From assembly GCF_047511655.1 (NCBI RefSeq), contig NC_133391.1:131968906-132032905 (forward strand): a stretch of 64,000 nucleotides of DNA, read 5' to 3'. Under the pieces are notes generated by a model. The model saw nothing but the letters and a program-made list of their open reading frames with translations, did not search any database and was not told the DNA's origin. The stretch is from Castor canadensis. Lineage: Eukaryota; Chordata; Mammalia; Rodentia; Castoridae. The translations under genes and the position numbers were made by a program. This document shows positions 50,002 to 62,180 of the stretch, piece by piece. Within the stretch, counting starts at the first letter, position 1. Each line of letters starts with the position of its first letter.

Positions 50002-50020
50002 ACACACACACACACACACA
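50002..50020. repeat. (CA)n microsatellite, short
   Basis: A pure CA run of about 19 bp. Confidence 0.9.
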
Positions 50021-50257
50021 GAGTGAATGAGAGTGATAAGAGAGAGACTTTATCTGTAAATTTATGTCCAGCTTTGAAGACCAATGAATCTTAGAGAGTT
50101 AGGAATGGGATGAAATCAGGCAACATAGATGGGCACCCATCAGTCATGGTCATGACAGAGGAGGCAAGAAATATAAGAGGAGGCAATTAGAGAAAGCCCA
50201 GTGAAAATCTATTTAATATTAACCAGCAAGAGATAGTGATATAACTCCCCACCCACC

Positions 50258-50364
50258 AGACCTGGTGGTACACGCCTGTAATCCCAGGCTGAGGCAGGCT
50301 TGTTAGTTTCAGGCAAGCCTGGGCTCCATAGCCAGACCCAGTTTAAAAACAAACAAACCAACCC
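50258..50364 (+). mobile_element. B1-like SINE with internal deletion
   Basis: GACCTGGTGGTACACGCCTG, TAATCCCAGGCTGAGGCAGG and CAAGCCTGGGCTCCATAGCC. A CTCCCCAC repeat occurs on both sides (50245-50252 and 50365-50372). Confidence 0.75.
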
Positions 50365-52140
50365 CTCCCCACATCACCCCTATCTGCTTCAAAGGAGCAG
50401 GAAAATGTCACCACTCCCTAGGCCAAAAGGGCAAGGAAGGGAGCAGTTATTGGAATTTCTGAGAGCTTCAGTGGCAACTGTAGCTGTAGAGGCTGTGGCC
50501 CCACAGAGGCTGACATTTTTGGTAGAGGAAGAAATCTTTGCCCAAAAGGGAGCTGACTTCCTCTTTCCTCCTGAACATGTTCTCACTGGCCAAACCTAAT
50601 AGGGAGTCAGAGAGAAAAGGGACCTGGTTGATGCCATCCTTAGAGGTCAGCCTCAAGCAGGACTTTGCAAAGCAAAGATGAAGCTGAGAAGAAATAGACA
50701 AACATCCAGTTACAAGGTTCAACCCACAACTTTCGTGGGAACACTCAGGATGTGAGAAGTCTTGCTCTACCTAGCCCCATCCTAATCTGCCCACAGCCCT
50801 ACTTCCCTCCAGGTGATCTTTCTGTACTGGACCAGCCCTGGAAGAGCCTGTCTGGCCTCAGTTGAGCTCAGTCTTCGAAGGGCTAATGAAGAACAGCCAC
50901 ACTGATCACAACTCCATCCTGCCTTCCTTCCCACTCATCCCTAGCACTGTAGACAAAGGGCCCTAGAGATTAAACACTGGCCACTAGCAAGAGACAGTAA
51001 CATAGACCAAGACCCAGGGAAAGACAAGACAGAAAGGAAAAACAGTGGCAAGGTAAGCCCAGACCCTATCCATAAAGCAGCCAAAAAGGAAACTGTATCC
51101 AATGGAGAAAAATTACAGAGGTTATAAACAGTGCCATCTAAATGCAATTATTTTTATTGCAACTTCCTACTAGACAGAGGGATGAGTCTAGAATTCAGAA
51201 AGCATAAAAGCTGTACTGCTTGCAGTCATAACTCCTGGTCCTTTAAAGTCTGTATACCAGGAACCCTTGGCCCCCACACTCCACACCACTGTTGTCAATA
51301 CCTCTATTAGACACAGAGGATACAGAAGCGCTGAGGTCACTTATGGGGGGTGTTGCAGGGCAGAATTGAGTCCCAAGAACAGCCTGGCTACCCCAACAAC
51401 AGATTTAAACCATAGGCTTCCTAGCCATTTCATACCCACAGCAAATAATCAGAATTCCATCCCTACCAAGTTCCCCCGCCTCATGTTCACTACTAAGGCA
51501 AGATGATTGGCCATCTTTCTCTCCTTCTCCTGTGAACAACAATTTAATCTTAGGGCTTTGGATGTCATCTAAGCTGAGAGACAATGAAAACTGGATCAGA
51601 GAAGACAATAAACAATCCCTCAATCCAATTTTGAACAATTTTTCCAAAAATAATTTTGTGCTTCCTTTCCTGCACTGTTTTTCATCCTCTCGATTGATAT
51701 GCATCAATTAACTCATTCTGCACCTTTATGCCTGTTTACCAGAATGCCCTAAACAGCTCTTTTCCCAGCCCTAAGATTAGAAACCCTGGGCTTCGCATAT
51801 ATACCTAGGAGTATCAGAAGAATTGTATCAGTTTATGTGAAATAAATAAAAACTAAGACTGATGATTTTGCTCTTGAACTGCACACATAGGTGACATAGA
51901 TGCATTTAAAGACTTACTTTCTCCATTCCCCAGCCCCTCCAGAGTGCTAAGTTGGAGAGAAAGTGGGAGACAGATGTCTTCTTACATATCATACTGGCTT
52001 CTTTCCCACAAGTTCCTTTCAGATAAATGGAAAGGGCCTTCACCTCTCCTGGAGGCCTTCAACTGGCTGTATTTCTAGTGTTGTGTATTTACAGTATTCT
52101 AATGACTATGTGTTCTGATGACCTGTTTCTATTCTTACAG

Positions 52141-52201
52141 GCTCCTCACTGTCCTGCTGCAGCAGTCAAACCTCAGTGAAATCAATCACCAGGACAGTGA
52201 A
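52141..52201 (+). CDS. ANKRD55: ANKRD55 fifth coding exon (residues 141-161), end of ankyrin repeat 4
   Basis: This is a very short exon of 61 nt. The acceptor ttctattcttacag is strong. The exon supplies the last base of Arg141 and then LLTVLLQQSNLSEINHQDSE, the second helix and loop of ankyrin repeat 4, which is longer than a standard 33-residue repeat. It ends on the complete codon GAA before gtaagt, a near-consensus donor that compensates for the missing AG at the exon end. Loss of this exon alone would shift frame. Confidence 0.94.
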
Positions 52202-52714
52202 GTAAGTCTGCCCTCCCAGGCCACAGGCCACCATTTTGTATGTAAGAATGAAAGGGGGCGTTTTCCGTACCATGGTCCTTCCTTTCATAAAGGAGGAAAT
52301 GGAGCACATTACTGTGTTCCTACCCTGAAAGAGAAGCCTAATGTCTCCACTATTAATCTGCAGACAGAGATGTGTCCTCACTGTGGCTGAGGGTAGCTTC
52401 CAATAGGGAAAGGCTTTATTGTATTAAGTACTTGAGCATTAATCATGTGATTAAAATTTTGTAATTTCCCTCTGGACACTGAGAAATAAATATTGCTTTC
52501 TCCTGTCTTCCTGAGGTCCTGAAACTTAGGTGCTAAGTAATGACTTGAGATGTGCTTTCTCTGAGAAAAAGAGGACAGATGGATCATTCCAGGCTACCTG
52601 CTCCAGAGGCTACATCATTAATCCCAGTGATCACAACTGCTGTTTCCTTCATGTAGCAAAGGCAATATTGTAAAAGGCTTCCAAAAAGAGCAAAAGGCTT
52701 TTTGTTGTTGATGT

Positions 52715-53018
52715 TTTGTTTTTTGATTGGGGCTTTGTTTTTGACAGAACTGGGGTTTTTTGAACTCAGGGTCTCACTGCACTCTAACACTTGAGCCACA
52801 CCCCAGCCCTTTTTGCTTTAGCTATTTTTCAGAGAGGGTTGTGCTTTTTGCCTGAGAACATGATCCTCCTACTTTCACCTACCCTAACACAGCCGGGGTT
52901 ACAGAGTTGAGCTTCCATGCCTGGCTTGTTCTTCGACAAAGGGTCTCCCTAACTTTTTGCCTGGGCTGGCCTTGAATTTCAGTTCTCTTATCTTCGCCTC
53001 CCAAGGAGCTGTGATTAT
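52715..53018 (-). mobile_element. Trimeric B1-B1-ID SINE
   Basis: Reverse ID (TTTTGAACTCAGGGTCTCAC, CTAACACTTGAGCCACACC), then B1 (AGAGAGGGTTGTGC to CTTCCATGCCTGGC), then a second B1 (ACAAAGGGTCTCCCTAAC to CTTCGCCTCCCAAGGAGC). Weakly similar GAGCAAA flanks occur near 52688 and 53021. Confidence 0.8.
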
Positions 53019-54229
53019 TGAGCAAAGTTCTTAAGGGAGGGTAAGTCAGACACGACAGATCTGCCCCAGAGTAGCTCTTGTTTCAGCTACGCAACTATTT
53101 TTTAAAGCAGTAGTGATTTTCACTAGCCAGCCTGGTTTCTTTAACAAGCTTCTAAAACCAATTTAAATGCCTGGTTTTTAATGGAATTTCTTTATAAATA
53201 TGTGCTTGGTTTGGCTGCACTTCATTGAGAACATCTGGTAATATTGAGAAAAGTCTAATAACACTAAAAATACATTTATACAAGATGCCACACTACATTA
53301 TTTTCAAGAAAGCTGGCTAGCCATAGACAATGGGGTGCGGATGAGTCCCCTGCTGGCTTCCTCTGTGCTGGACCCCTCTCCCATCTGTCTTAAACCTTCT
53401 TGATTAAAAGGTTTTTCCTGACCACCATTATAGCCACACCAAAAAGCCCCTGTTCGCAGCACGGATCTGAGATTGGACACTTCCCTGATTTGGGGTCACA
53501 CACTGTTTTCATTCCCCAAATCTTCAATGGTTAAAGCCAAACCCCAGAAGACAGAGGGTTGTACTGTTTCAAACTTCTGCTTTAAAAATGAGAACCAGAG
53601 CTGAGACAGGCACAATGATCACTCTGTGCCCATGTGTGCAGCAGGGAGCTTGAGTGGCTATAGCTTATGTCAGCAGACTGGGGACTTCTAGATCCCAAGC
53701 AAGTTACCAGCCACTTCTTCCACCTCCAGCCCCAAACCTTCCCCAACCCACCCACAGTGGGTCTCATTTAGGAAGGTGGTAATTCAGTCAGTCATACCCT
53801 AAAGCTAAATTCTACTTAAAGACCTCCAACTCCAGCCACCACTCAGCTGAACTAACACCCCCCAATAAAGTCATAGTTACCTATTTTTCTCCAACCCAAG
53901 AGGCCTCAGGCTAATGTAAACAATGAAAATAGACACACATCTTTCTAAGAGTGGGCATTGTAATACCTTGTAGATAATATGTGACAAATATTTGGGAGTC
54001 CCTGACCTCTCATATAAAGTGACTTCTGTGAAAAGATTCCTCCTGATACCCATCAGCATTTGGAGCCACTGAGTTCAAAGCTCAGAGAGCATGGACCTCA
54101 AAAGGGTGACTTCCTACCCAATGTTACAGCTTCCTCTTCAGTCACAGTGAATCTGCTCCCACCTAAAACCACCTGCTAATGCTTAACACATATTTTTATT
54201 TACATATTAATATATATATCCTTGATTTA

Positions 54230-54562
54230 TAGCCATCACTCGGTGTCCATGGGGGATTGGTTCCAGGCCCCTAGGATTCCAAACTCTGAGGATACTCAAG
54301 TCCTTTATATAAAATAGTGTAGTATTTGCAAATAATCTATGCACATACTCCCATGTCCTTTAAGTCATCTCTAGATTATTTATAATATTAAAACAATGGA
54401 AGTGCTGTGTAGGTAGCTGTTCCACTGCCTTGTTTAAGGAACAATGATGAGGGGGGAAAAAGTCTGTACATGTTTAGCACAGATACAATTTGTCTCCCAA
54501 ATATTTTCAATCCACAATTGGTTGAATCCATGCATGTAAAGCCCACCAACATGGAGGGCATG
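54230..54562. mobile_element. MER2/Tigger-type DNA transposon, non-autonomous
   Basis: One end reads GGTGTCCATGGGGGATTGGTTCC and the other ends ATGCATGTAAAGCCCACCAACATGGAGGGC. Internally AAGTCCTTTATATAAAATAG, CATCTCTAGATTATTTATAAT, AAAGTCTGTACATGTTTAGC and AATTGGTTGAATCCATGC agree with the MER2-type consensus from memory. It is near full length at about 330 bp. Confidence 0.7.
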
Positions 54563-54584
54563 TGTGCGTGTGTGTGTGTGTGTG
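54561..54584. repeat. (TG)n microsatellite
   Basis: A TGTG run with one CG interruption at the edge of the MER2-like element. Confidence 0.9.
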
Positions 54585-54687
54585 CATTTTGGTGTATTTT
54601 GTCATTGCTAATGTAGGCCACTCAGAATACATTTGCAAGGGCCAAGAAACTCTTTGCAATGAGAAATAAAGACAATTCTGAGAGAGA

Positions 54688-54765
54688 GACGGAGGTGTAG
54701 CTCAACAGTAGAGCTGCTTGCCTAGCATGCACAAGGCCCTAGGTTTGATCCCCAGCACCGTAAAT
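54688..54765 (+). mobile_element. ID SINE with AT-rich tail
   Basis: GGAGGTGTAGCTCAACAGTAGAGC (box A) and AGGTTTGATCCCCAGCACC (box B), with an (AATA) tail into which another SINE has inserted. Confidence 0.88.
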
Positions 54766-54782
54766 AATAAATAAATAAACAG

Positions 54783-54968
54783 CCTGGTACCCGTGTCTCA
54801 TGCCTATAATCCTAGCTACTTAGGAGGCAGAGCTCAGGAGGATCACAGATCGAAGCCAGCCTGAGCAAATAGTTCCTGAGATCCTATCTCAAAAAAGCCC
54901 ATCACAAAAAATGGCTAGTGGATTGGCTCAAGATATAGGCCCTGAGTTCAAACCCCAGTACCCCAATA
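54783..54968 (+). mobile_element. Dimeric B1-ID SINE inserted in the tail of an ID SINE
   Basis: B1 half (CATGCCTATAATCCTAGC to CCTATCTCAAAAAAGCC), then a shortened ID half (GGATTGGCTCAAGATATAGG, GAGTTCAAACCCCAGTACC). The same 17 bp, AATAAATAAATAAACAG, occur at 54766-54782 and 54969-54985. Confidence 0.85.
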
Positions 54969-55570
54969 AATAAATAAATAAACAGTTCTAAAATGGAAAG
55001 ACCACAGCCTAGCCTTCCTTTTCCATCCATTACTTGGATGGAGTTACTGTATTTGGTTTTTCAGTGTTTTGAATGTGGGCTTTTCTCCTCTCCTGTCAAC
55101 ATTTTTCAATGAGTTCCATGTACAATTTAGCTTCCATTGTTTATGGGGTGAGAGAGACAGGGGTAACAGTTAATATAAACAGACATATCCTACAGCCACT
55201 AAATAACAGGAAGCAAAAGAGCAAAGCCAAAAGCAATGAGGGAAGGGGTAAGTTAGTGCCGGTGAAGCATGATGGTTTCCTGGTGACAAGAGAAAAAAGC
55301 AAGACAGGCACACCTCTACACAGGCTGATGAAATTATTTTCCAGTCTCAAGATTATGGCAGCAATGACTAAGGATTAAAGGATCAAGCAGTAGAAGTCTA
55401 GCTTCATTAGCAGATAGATATGAAATGAATCAATTTCTGAAACCATTCTATATAAGCGCTCAAGTAAAACAAAACATGGTACTTACTATTCTATATCAAA
55501 GGAGTGAGCATCACTTTAGAGGTTGTCCTGATCTGAGTTCAATGACATAAAACAATTTAGTTTTGACAGT

Positions 55571-55880
55571 ACTTTTTTTTTTTTTTAAACTCAGGGCTTC
55601 ACACTTGCTAGGTGGGTGCTCTACCATTTGAGCCACAGCCCCAGTCCTTTTTTCTCTGGTTATTTCTGGTATTTTCTGTTTGGGCAGGCCTAGACTTTGA
55701 TCCTCCTATTTATGCTTCCCACAGTAGCTGGGATGACAGGCATGCAACACTTTATCCAGCTTTTTATTGTGACATGGAGTCTTGAGAACTTTTTGCCTGG
55801 GCTAACCTCAAACCTCAATCTTCCCTATCTCAGCCTCCTGAGTACCTGGGTTTATAGATGTAAGCCACTGTGCCTGGTTT
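55571..55880 (-). mobile_element. Trimeric B1-B1-ID SINE
   Basis: A T tract, ID (AAACTCAGGGCTTCACACTTGC, GTGCTCTACCATTTGAGCC), B1 (TTGGGCAGGCCTAGACTTTG to GGCATGCAACAC), second B1 (ATGGAGTCTTGAGAAC to GTAAGCCACTGTGCCTGG), all reversed. Confidence 0.85.
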
Positions 55881-55884
55881 AAAG

Positions 55885-56960
55885 CAAATCTTTTGTATTA
55901 TTGATTTTTACTTACCTCCATTTGCTTCCTAATAATTCAGATATCACAAGTAATGCTAGAAAGTCCTTGACTACTTCAATCCCACCATCTTTGCCCCCAG
56001 GTATTCACGATATGTCTCCCATTCTTTTACTAATAGAAATTATAGAGCATTACATAAAAGTTTTCACACTCTATTTTGTTCTGAGACTTTGGTTTTTTTT
56101 TTTTTAAACTCAAGAATATGTCTTAGAACTCTACCTCTGTTGATACAGATGTGACCCATTCTTTTTGGTGGCTTTGTAATATTCCATACTGTGAAAATAG
56201 TTTTGTTCTTTCAGCCATTGTCCTATGAATGGGTTATCAGGTTGTCTCTAGTTTTTCACTATCATAAACGCTAACCTAAGGAGTAGTTTTATGTAAGTCA
56301 CCTTGAGTACCTTATACAAGCACTCCTCTAGAAAAACTGTGTAGTAGAGAGTGTACAGTTTTATTTTCATACACACTGTCTGGTTGTTTCCCAAAATAAT
56401 CAACTTATAACTCCACCAGTAGCCTAAGAATTACCTTTTCCCATTGTTGCGGATTTCTTGTTGCTCGTTCTCATTCCCCAGTTAAGGAGCTGATGCATCA
56501 TTTCATCCATGCAATGTTCTTTTTATTTCTGCTTTTGTGACTTGCCTGTTTATATCCTATGTCAATTCACCTATTAAGTTACCTGTCATTTTCATATTGC
56601 TTCTTAGAAATTTATTTTACATTCTGAACTTTAATCCTTTGTTTGCTGCTGGATTTTAAATATTTTTTCACCATCTGCTGCTGATTTTAGAGCTGTTCAT
56701 AGTATCTTTTCTTGTATAGAAATTTTTAAATATGCCATAATCAAAAGAATCATTCTTTCCTGTTTCTGCTTTTGCTTTTGCTACCTTTTTAAAAGAATAC
56801 CTTCCCTAACCACATGTTAGAACGTACTAACAGCATGTTAAATTTTCTCTTAGTTTCTTATATGATTTTTTTTCTTTAGTTTGTGGTTTCACTTCTGAAC
56901 TCTTTGTTCTGTTCCAATGATCTGTTTGTTTTTCCTGTTTCGTTAACCACACTGCTTAAT
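55885..56960 (-). mobile_element. Old L1M 3' region
   Basis: Reversed L1: TTTGTAATATTCCATACTGTG, AGCCATTGTCCTATGAATGGG, ACTCCACCAGTAGCCTAAG, AATCCTTTGTTTGCTGCTGG, TTAAATATTTTTTCACCATCTG and CCTTCCCTAACCACATG. Confidence 0.65.
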
Positions 56961-58786
56961 TACAAAGTGACTTCTTCAGAACCTCTCTGTGCTGCAGAGT
57001 TGAGCATTGTGGGAAAGGCGAGATGGGTCATATGACCTTTGCCCTTTTATTCTTCCAATCAGAGGAATACTTGACATAGAGAGAGACTTGTCTATTTCAA
57101 CCACAGGGAGCTCACTGGTTGCTAAACATCTGGAATCCAACCCCTGCTGCTCTTCTCTTAGCTTTGACAGGAAGACACCCTATGAGCTACGGGCATCTGG
57201 CTTAGAACCTTCAGGGCACTTACCCAAGAGGCACCATTATGCACGGTATTTAGGGTGTATTGTTGAACTTCTGCACATTCGTATGTTATTAGATTTTTAT
57301 GAGCCGCCTGACAATCCAAACTGCAATTATAACAGCATTCTGAGAAAATAAATTCAAGTTGAAAACCAGATGTGAACTTTTGGAAGCCATTCTTAGCACC
57401 AATTCCACTTACCGCATTCCTGAGATATAACCATGACCAGACATTGTACACTGTAAAGGAAAACTCAGAAGAAACAGTCCTGACTCTATAAATCTCACTT
57501 TTCAGTTAGCAAAAGGTAAAATAATAAAGCAAAATGTTTTAATGCACCAGAATTTTTACACTACAGTTAAGTACTTTTTTAAAAAATGGAGAAGGTCAGC
57601 AGTACTTAAGAGTTTACCACTCTCTCTCCCCCATCCCCTAACTCCATAAATTTCCAGAGACAAACCATGTCTTTTTTAATCTTTGTATCCTCAGAATCTA
57701 GCTCAGTAACTTGCATAGTGAGGAGCAAAAGAATGTATATATAATAGAGAGATAACACCGATTTATGTGTGTATATATACATATAACATATAGAGAGACA
57801 AAGAAGTTAAATTCAAGAACTCAGGTTATTGCTGTTATTTTTACTGTACAGGTCTCTCTCACTTTGTTTTGTTACCTAATTCAATTATGCATTCTATTTA
57901 CCAGATTTGACTCTAGGTGACATTATTATTTCTAGAATCTACTCTCAAAAAATAAGATTTTATATCATTTAAGATCATCAAAAAATGTCTTGGAGAATCT
58001 TGAGCAAGAGTCCTTACCCATTTTTGTGACTTGGACACCCTTCATGTGCTGATGAAGCCTATGGACCCCTTCTCAGAAAAATATCTAAAATCACACAATA
58101 TATAAGACTATGGAAGAAATAAATTATTATAATGAGATTGAAGTACATTATATGTGTATATGGAAAGAATATAATAAATGCTAAAAGCTGCCTTTAAAAA
58201 GTGGAGGAGAGATATGAAAGAATAATGGAGTGAATTTGATCAAAAGGCATTCTGTGCATGTATGATAATACTACAATGAGACTCCTTAGTATAATTAATA
58301 CATACTATTAAAAATAATTTAAAAATAGCTTTCGAACTATTCTAAGTAGCAAGTTTCTAATAGTACCATACAAGGTTTTTAATAATGTAGTAAGTAATAT
58401 TGAGAAACTCCTGCAATTTGGAAGTAGTGATGCAGGTAAATAATATTTTGAGATATCTGTAATTAACTACTGTTGTACAAGAGGACCTCTAATTTACATT
58501 GGCAGCAAAGTCACAGGTACTGTTAACACTAGTCTGGATCGTTGCCTTGATCTATGGTAGATACTAAATTTCAGTTAGAAGTTAGTGAAAATAAAATGTT
58601 TATTTCTCTGATGCAAACTCATATAAATCCTTATTTCTATCCATTCGTAGAATACTTGCTCTAGCAATAATTTAAAAAAAAATCGTACCCCAAAATTTTT
58701 AGCAATAAGTAGAATAGTTGAATAGCCTCTCCTGGTGATCTCTTAGAATAGGAAAAGAGTTTTTTTGTTCACTCAACAAATATTTA

Positions 58787-58870
58787 ATATAGCTCAATAG
58801 TAAAGCACTTGCCTAACATGCACAAAGCCTTGGTTTTGGCTCCAGCACTGCAAGAAAACAATAAACAAAC
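58787..58870 (+). mobile_element. ID SINE, diverged
   Basis: ATATAGCTCAATAGTAAAGCACTTGCC and GGTTTTGGCTCCAGCACTGC, then an A-rich tail. Confidence 0.7.
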
Positions 58871-58929
58871 CTAAAACACGTATTTGGTAAGAACCCATCA
58901 TTTCTCATTTAAGCTTCATCTCAGCTTTT

Positions 58930-59810
58930 GTGTGTGTGTGGGGGGGGTGGGCACTGGGACTTGGACTCAGGGCCTACACCTTGAGCCACTCCACCAGCTG
59001 TATTTTTGTGGTGGGTATTTTCTTTTTTTTTTTTTTTTTTTTTTCATTTTTCTTTTATTATTCATATGTGCATACAAGGCTTGGTTTATTTCTCCCCCCT
59101 GCCCCCACCCCCTCCCTTACCACCCAATCCACCCCCTCCCGCTCCCCCCCTCAATACCCAGCAGAAACTATTTTGCCCTTATCTCTAATTTTGTTGTAGA
59201 GAGAGTATAAGCAATAATAGGAAGGAACAAGGGGTTTTGCTGGTTGAGATAAGGATAGCTATACAGGGCATTGACTCACATTGATTTCCTGTGCATGGGT
59301 GTTACCTTCTAGGTTAATTCTTTTTAATCTAACCTTTTCTCTAGTTCCTGGTCCCCTTTTCCTATTGGCCTCAGTTGCTTTAAGGTATCTGCTTTAGTTT
59401 CTCTGCATTAAGGGCAACAAATGCTAGCTAGTTTTTTAGGTGTCTCACCTATCCTCACCCCTCCCTTGTGTGCTCTCGCTTTTATCATGTGCTCATAGTC
59501 CAATCCCCTTGTTGTGTTTGCCCTTGATCTAATGTCCACATATGAGGGAGAACATACGATTTTTGGTCTTTTGAGCCAGGCTAACCTCACTCAGAATGAT
59601 GTTCTCCAATTCCATCCATTTACCAGCGAATGATAATATTTCGTTCTTCTTCATGGCTGCATAAAATTCCATTGTGTATAGATATGTGGTGGGTATTTTC
59701 GAGATAGGGTCTCCCAGAACTATTTGCCCTGGCTGACTTCGAACCGTGATTCTCCTGATCTCTGCCTCCTGACTAGCTAGGATTACAGGCGTGAGCCACT
59801 GACACCTGGC
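58930..59810 (-). mobile_element. Dimeric B1-ID SINE split by an L1 insertion
   Basis: Left part: ID half reversed (GGACTTGGACTCAGGGCC, CCTTGAGCCACTCCACC). Right part beyond the L1: B1 half reversed (GAGATAGGGTCTCCCAG, CTAGGATTACAGGCGTGAGCC). Removing the L1 and one copy of its duplication restores one continuous SINE. CTCAGCTTT occurs at both outer edges (58920-58928 and 59811-59819). Confidence 0.88.
59023..59684 (-). mobile_element. 5'-truncated L1 insertion (662 bp)
   Basis: The poly(A) tail appears as T at 59023-59044. The 3'-UTR follows, with a C-rich tract (59092-59153). On the minus strand, the right end encodes the ORF2 C-terminus (YTMEFYAAMKKNEI, GKWMELENIIL, ending MFSLICGH then stop). 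A perfect 16-bp duplication TGTGGTGGGTATTTTC lies at 59007-59022 and 59685-59700. Confidence 0.95.
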
Positions 59811-60454
59811 CTCAGCTTTCATAGAACTCACCATTTAGTGCAGATGAATGCAAGTGTTCTGTTTTGTTGAAAAATATGTATAACAACTTAGTTATCTATT
59901 CTAAAGGCTTTGTTTTTCAAATTTGTTCTTCTTAGAATTTGCTCCTGTACTTCCATGACTTTCATTTTGTTGTTTTCTCTTGCATTGGTGTCTCATTTAA
60001 ATTATGGAAACCTCCATTCTAAAGACATTTCTAATAACGGATATATTATTTTAGCAATTATTATAGGAAGAAAATACTATTAGTAGCCATTTTTAGTATC
60101 CTCAGATTATTTTGGTCTTCAGCTACAACTTTTGGCTATTATTGACTGTTGTATATGTGTAGGTTAGAAAACTCCAAAACAAAGTTATGGATTAATTAAG
60201 AAAGACTACCTTCATATCTTTAAGATCTATTCCAAATAGAAGCGAAATAAAATGGCTTTGACTACTACACTTTTAACACTAGTGAGTTTTCAAAATTCTT
60301 TAAAAGTATATCATTTATTCCAAATTTTTGTCTACGGGCGACCTTTGTAACTTTTTTAGGGAATGGTCACAAATGGCTGGGGATTAATTTTTAAATGTCA
60401 ACCACAGTCAACCTATGCTTCTGTGAAATTCTGGACCCTTCAGAATGTAGAATT

Positions 60455-60585
60455 TTGTTTTTGCTTTGTTTTGCTTTGTTGAAACAAGGTCTCATCATAT
60501 AGCCCAGGCTGGCCATGAACTTGCAGTCTTCCTGTCTCAGCTTTCAAAGTGCTGAGATTATAGGCATGTACCACCGTGCCTGGCT
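60455..60585 (-). mobile_element. B1 SINE
   Basis: AGGTCTCATCATATAGCCCAGGCTGG to AGGCATGTACCACCGTGCCTGG, reversed. TGTAGAATT occurs at both sides (60446-60454 and 60586-60594). Confidence 0.88.
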
Positions 60586-61764
60586 TGTAGAATTGTTTTG
60601 CTAACCTCTCAACCACCTGCTCCAAGACAAGCCATGCGTGAAGTACTGGGCCACATCAACATTCCTCTCTGCGCCTCTTGCGACAGCCTAGAGCTGCTGT
60701 ACAATACAGTTCTGAAATAGGAAACCAATGAATCAGATTTCTGGTTCAGAAAACACCAAAGTTACAGTGGTTTAGAGCATTTTCTGAGAAAATGGCAGAC
60801 TTATAAGTGCAACTGAAATTGCAGTGGCACCGTGCCAAAGCAACCCTACTGTGTACCCACCAGCTTATGGTGCATTGAGTCCATCAGCAACCTAGAAACA
60901 CATCTAAGCCAACTGAAACTTGGTGTTTCCCTTTGAAACATTCTGGGAAGCTTATATTCTTAACTGAGTGTGAGTTACTCTTCACTATTTGAGCCAATGC
61001 CTTTTTGTATTTCAAAAGAATGGAATTCTGCTGTCACCAAGGCCATGGGGGTGGGTGGGGGGTATTTATTGCAACCAGTTTGCAAGTGATTCCAAGATTT
61101 CCAACCTTTAGGGGCTCCCAAGTTCCAACTGAGTCCCCAGTGGAGCTCCAGGAAACAGCTGGAAGGAAAGTCTCTACAATGCGAATGCAGGCAGCTGGCT
61201 CACATCCACCAGAGTTTATACTCCTTATGTGTTCAAGAGACTCCTAACAACCTGTAGTTTGCTAGTTCTACTAAACATTTCATGAACACCTACTGTGTGC
61301 TCAGTGCAATGAGCACACTGCAGTGAATATACCATTGCATTTGCCTTTACATGTGTCACTGCTCAGTTGTGATTTCTGTCACTGCTCAGTCCCAGCACCA
61401 GCTACCTAGCCTGAAACCTGCTCCTAAAGGGTTGCGAGTCTTACCATCTGTCTACAGCTGCAATGCCTGCAACTCAGCAGAAGCTGAAGGAGGGAGGAAG
61501 CGGGTGTGGGAAGCTGTTCCTCACCAAAGAGTGTTGGGCAATAGTAACCATTGCCTTAGAGCTGATTGGGAAAGTTTTGGTTTCCATATTATCAACTCTA
61601 CGAATATTTATTTTCATTTCTCACCAACTCAACTGAAAAAAAAAAAGCAACAGGAAATGTGGTTTGAATTGACTGAATGATCACAAATTGTTTATATTGT
61701 AATACTATTTAGAGAAGTAATGAAATAAGTCAAGTCTTGATTTGGGGCCATTAAGAGGATGGCC

Positions 61765-61970
61765 AGCGGATGTGGCACGCACACCTGTAATCCTAGCTAC
61801 TTGGGAGGCAGAGAGAGGAGGATTGAAAGTTCAAGGCCACCTTGGGCAAAGTTAGTGAGATTCTATCTCAAAAACACAATTAAAAAAAAAAAGGCTTGGG
61901 GGGTGGATCAAGTGGTAGAGAGCTTGACTAGCATGTGGAGAGCCTGAGTTTAATTTACAGTACTGTAAAA
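61765..61970 (+). mobile_element. Dimeric B1-ID SINE
   Basis: GTGGCACGCACACCTGTAATCC to GATTCTATCTCAAAAACAC (B1), an A tract, then GGGTGGATCAAGTGGTAGAG and CTGAGTTTAATTTACAGTAC (ID). Confidence 0.85.
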
Positions 61971-62070
61971 AGAAAGGAAAGCAAGGAAAAGAAAACACAG
62001 AGAGAGAAAGAAAAGAGGGAAGTAGAAATGGAGGGAGAGAAGGAAGGGAGGGAAAGAAAGACAGTAAGAA
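61970..62070. repeat. GA-rich purine tract
   Basis: About 100 bp of mostly A and G following the SINE tail (AAGAAAGGAAAGC, GGAGGGAGAGAAGGAAGGGAG). Confidence 0.85.
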
Positions 62071-62084
62071 GTTACTTCTTCATT

Positions 62085-62180
62085 TAATAAGCGGTATTTA
62101 CTTAGCATCTACAATGTGTCTAGGGATTCAGACAGGCAGACAAAGGCCCATTTCTTAATGAAGCGTACACTCTAGTGTTT
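62085..62180. repeat. Ancient interspersed repeat
   Basis: CATTTAATAAGCGGTATTTAC, CATCTACAATGTGTCTAGG and AATGAAGCGTACACTCTAGTG are the same pattern as at 4.65 and 44.3 kb. Confidence 0.45.

Noticed and set aside
58010-58160. Stretch resembling an old mammalian DNA-transposon end (CTATGGACCCCTTCTCAG)
   Set aside because: The motif is familiar, but I could not place it in a named family or find both ends.
59529-59834. Reverse-strand frame of about 100 codons resembling a protein end
   Set aside because: The last part is the L1 ORF2 C-terminus and the first part is SINE sequence read across the insertion boundary. It is not a gene.
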